Part shown: positions 13,772-14,929 of the stretch, in pieces | Position numbering within the stretch: the first letter of the stretch is position 1 | How the letters are laid out: every line of letters begins with the position of its first letter | NCBI GenBank assembly: GCA_023443315.1 | Contig: JAEZVA010000084.1 | Span: 1-14,929, forward strand | Source of the DNA: Bacillota bacterium | GTDB taxonomy: Bacteria > Bacillota > Clostridia > Oscillospirales > Ruminococcaceae | Length of the DNA stretch: 14,929 nucleotides | Direction: 5' to 3' | Position numbers and translations under genes: made by a program | The notes under the pieces: model-generated | Told to the model about the DNA's origin: nothing | The model's database searches: none | Seen by the model: the letters and a program-made list of their open reading frames with translations, nothing else

Positions 13772-13800
13772 ATTCTATTCTACAACCACAACCGTGTCAA
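13772..13800 (-). promoter_or_regulatory. Promoter of the restriction-modification operon
   Basis: The minus strand has a perfect -35 TTGACA (13795-13800), a 17-bp spacer and -10 TAGAAT (13772-13777). A second TAGAAT overlaps it at 13777-13782 but at a poor distance. The leader is short, about 25 nt. I see no C-protein gene or clear operator repeat, so control seems to rest on gene order and translation. Confidence 0.75.
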
Positions 13801-14057
13801 TGTACTCAAATAGATTTTACCTGAGTTAAGATTGCTTCATGCCGTGTTAGGCAACCCTTTTTTCGTTAAACACATATTCCACCGTCAGAGTAAGCAAGCT
13901 AACATCATTGCGGCTAATCATCGATGTAAGGTCTACGGGAAAATCACAAGGGATGCGGGCGCGCGGTTTGGAGCTACTTTACAGACCTGTATTAGCCAAT
14001 TGGCAAACCAACAAACCACCTGTTTGTGCAGCTACTCTTAGTTTACCCGTTTTGGGG
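13801..14057. other. Intergenic spacer between divergent promoters
   Basis: About 250 nt between the R-M and Nudix promoters. No gene, RNA or hairpin module is recognisable; short frames here have no ribosome binding site. A small TGCC/GGCA stem followed by TTTTTT near 13842-13866 on the plus strand looks like a weak terminator, but no plus-strand gene precedes it. The palindrome GCCAATTGGC near 13995-14004 is short and may be chance. Confidence 0.4.
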
Positions 14058-14086
14058 GTGACTTTCCCTTACAACAGTGGTAAAAT
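14058..14086 (+). promoter_or_regulatory. Candidate promoter of the Nudix gene
   Basis: GTGACT (14058-14063, four of six -35 positions) and TAAAAT (14081-14086, five of six -10 positions) are 17 bp apart. The predicted leader is about 85 nt to the ATG at 14180. It is weaker than the other promoters of the window. Confidence 0.5.
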
Positions 14087-14179
14087 AGATAGATACGACA
14101 CGGTGTTTTTGACCGAATCATCATACGGTTGTTGGCACCGGTTATCTCAGCCATTTTGGGCAGAAGGAAAACAAAAACC

Positions 14180-14593
14180 ATGAGGCATGAAAAATCATGC
14201 GGTGCGCTTGTGTACCGCACCGATAACAACGAACCCGAGCTGCTGCTTGTGCGCCATAAGGCAGGCGGTCACTGGTCGTTCCCCAAAGGGCACGTGGAGG
14301 AGGGCGAAACCGAGCGGCAAACCGCGCTGCGTGAGGTGCAGGAGGAGACCGGTCTGGTCGTTGCGCTCGAACAGGGCTTTCGCCACTGTGTGGCGTACCA
14401 TCCACGCCCTGAGATACACAAGACGGTGGTCTATTTTGCGGCAACGCCCATCTCGGGCGAGCTGCGCGCACAGGAGTCGGAGATTGCCGACATTATCTGG
14501 GCGCCCTTTTCTAAGGCAGGCAACCTGCTTAGCTATCAAAACGACCGAAGGCTGCTTTATCTTGTAAAAAAGCACCTTAAAATGAAGCCGTAA
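14180..14593 (+). CDS. Nudix hydrolase, Ap4A hydrolase-like
   Basis: Nudix enzymes cleave nucleoside diphosphates linked to another group; this subtype resembles bis(5'-nucleosyl)-tetraphosphatases, which remove the alarmone Ap4A in the cytoplasm. The 137-residue protein is a single Nudix domain. The Nudix box is complete: G37, E43, R51-E52 and E55-E56-T-G-L (37-59), with the metal-binding glutamates present. SCGALVYR (6-13), LLLVRH (21-26) and WSFPKGH (32-38) precede it, as in Ap4A hydrolases. I chose the ATG at 14180, which gives MRHEKSCGAL, the usual N-terminus; the frame is open 17 codons further up but without family resemblance. AGAAGGA (14162-14168) is 11 nt upstream. Its substrate cannot be fixed from sequence; a mutT-like role is the alternative. 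Confidence 0.9.
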   Translation: MRHEKSCGALVYRTDNNEPELLLVRHKAGGHWSFPKGHVEEGETERQTALREVQEETGLVVALEQGFRHCVAYHPRPEIHKTVVYFAATPISGELRAQESEIADIIWAPFSKAGNLLSYQNDRRLLYLVKKHLKMKP

Positions 14594-14609
14594 TATGCAT
14601 CGTTGTGGA

Positions 14610-14638
14610 TTGCTTTTTGAAAGGCGCTTTGATATAAT
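14610..14638 (+). promoter_or_regulatory. Promoter of the TrkH/KtrB gene
   Basis: TTGCTT (14610-14615) and a perfect TATAAT (14633-14638) are 17 bp apart on the plus strand, 17 nt after the Nudix stop. The predicted transcript begins near 14645, just before the hairpin at 14649-14671, and has a leader of about 77 nt. Confidence 0.75.
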
Positions 14639-14648
14639 CTAGGCACTG

Positions 14649-14671
14649 CCGCACGGGAGCAGCCCGTGTGG
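14649..14671 (+). promoter_or_regulatory. Leader hairpin upstream of the TrkH/KtrB gene
   Basis: CCGCACGGG (14649-14657) pairs with CCCGTGTGG (14663-14671), a 9-bp stem with one G-T pair and a 5-nt loop AGCAG, at the very start of the predicted transcript. It is not followed by a T-run, so it is not a terminator. It does not match the c-di-AMP riboswitch that often controls ktr genes. A role in 5'-end stability or ion sensing is speculation. Confidence 0.6.
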
Positions 14672-14721
14672 ATGGGAAGTTAGTTTTAGTCAGTATACTA
14701 TGATTAAAAGGAAGCGATGAA

Positions 14722-14929
14722 GTGCTTAACGCAGGCTCGGAGAAAAAGCATCCTGCCGTGCATCAGCCGGTACGGACCATCACACTCAGCTTTTTTGTTG
14801 TGATACTCGTCGGCGCAGTTTTGCTCATGATGCCCTTTAGCTCGCGCGACGGCGCGTTTACCCCCTTTGTGGATGCATTGTTTACCGCCACCACCGCCAC
14901 CTGTGTGACGGGGCTTGTGGTGTTCGACA
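14722..14929 (+). CDS. TrkH/KtrB family potassium uptake protein, N-terminal part (partial)
   Basis: This is the ion-conducting membrane subunit of a Trk/Ktr potassium transporter, usually working with a cytoplasmic RCK subunit (KtrA/TrkA) that is not in the window. Sixty-nine codons are present before the window ends. After about 19 polar residues come a membrane helix (SFFVVILVGAVLLMMPF, about 23-39), then FVDALFTATTATCVTGLVVF, which is the first pore helix with the TCVTG-type selectivity filter of KtrB/TrkH. The frame has a stop at 14701-14703, and the GTG at 14722 is the first plausible start codon; AAAAGGAAG (14706-14714) stands 7 nt before it. An ATG at 14717 is in another frame and soon stops. 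KtrB versus TrkH cannot be separated from this part. Confidence 0.88.
   Translation, partial: MLNAGSEKKHPAVHQPVRTITLSFFVVILVGAVLLMMPFSSRDGAFTPFVDALFTATTATCVTGLVVFD

Noticed and set aside
13832..14041. 69-codon plus-strand frame between the divergent promoters
   Set aside because: No ribosome binding site, no recognisable motif, and it ends before the Nudix promoter without any context support.

Overview
The window reads as a piece of a Gram-positive Clostridia chromosome. An Oscillospiraceae/Ruminococcaceae-like gut anaerobe is my best guess, from gene content and style only. The supports are a tRNA-sensing T-box leader in front of a tryptophan operon, Bacillota-type ribosome binding sites (AAGGAGG), TTGACA/TATAAT promoters, a YabE-like wall protein and a Ktr/Trk-type potassium channel subunit. 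The biosynthetic genes are clearly GC-richer than the restriction-modification genes beside them.

Layout. (1) 1-188, minus: start of a membrane-anchored YabE/G5-type protein, cut by the window edge, with a good promoter at 278-307. (2) 678-11104, minus: one complete tryptophan operon. Promoter (11076-11104), Trp T-box leader with terminator (about 10784-11069), then trpE, trpG, trpD, trpC, trpF, trpB, trpA and a DAHP synthase gene (aroF), ending at a GC-rich terminator (678-704). It encodes all steps from chorismate to tryptophan plus the first step of the shikimate pathway. (3) 11156-13742, minus: a type II restriction-modification operon of the DpnII/MboI (GATC) kind in the order Dam-type methylase, endonuclease, second methylase, with its own promoter at 13772-13800. 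It is AT-richer and looks acquired. (4) 14058 to the end, plus: a Nudix (Ap4A hydrolase-like) gene, then a promoter, a leader hairpin and the first 69 codons of a TrkH/KtrB potassium uptake protein.

The most unusual content lies inside the trp operon. Three intercistronic gaps (trpE-trpG, trpC-trpF, trpA-aroF; about 470-940 nt each) are packed with short near-perfect hairpins, typically 7 bp + 3 nt + 7 bp, joined by short linkers such as ATAATG or TATGC. The stems differ in sequence but keep their pairing, larger composites recur directly and inverted, and two long copies differ by whole blocks. In two cases the repeat supplies the stop codon of the preceding gene. The other trp junctions are tight (8-nt overlap to 173 nt) and free of these modules. 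I do not recognise this family by name; it is the best candidate here for something undescribed.

How the genes work together: tryptophan shortage (uncharged tRNA-Trp) should release the T-box terminator and switch on trpE-aroF as one transcript, although the hairpin blocks may process, stabilise or attenuate parts of it. The restriction-modification operon ends about 50 bp before the trp -35 box with no terminator that I can see, so readthrough into the trp leader is possible.
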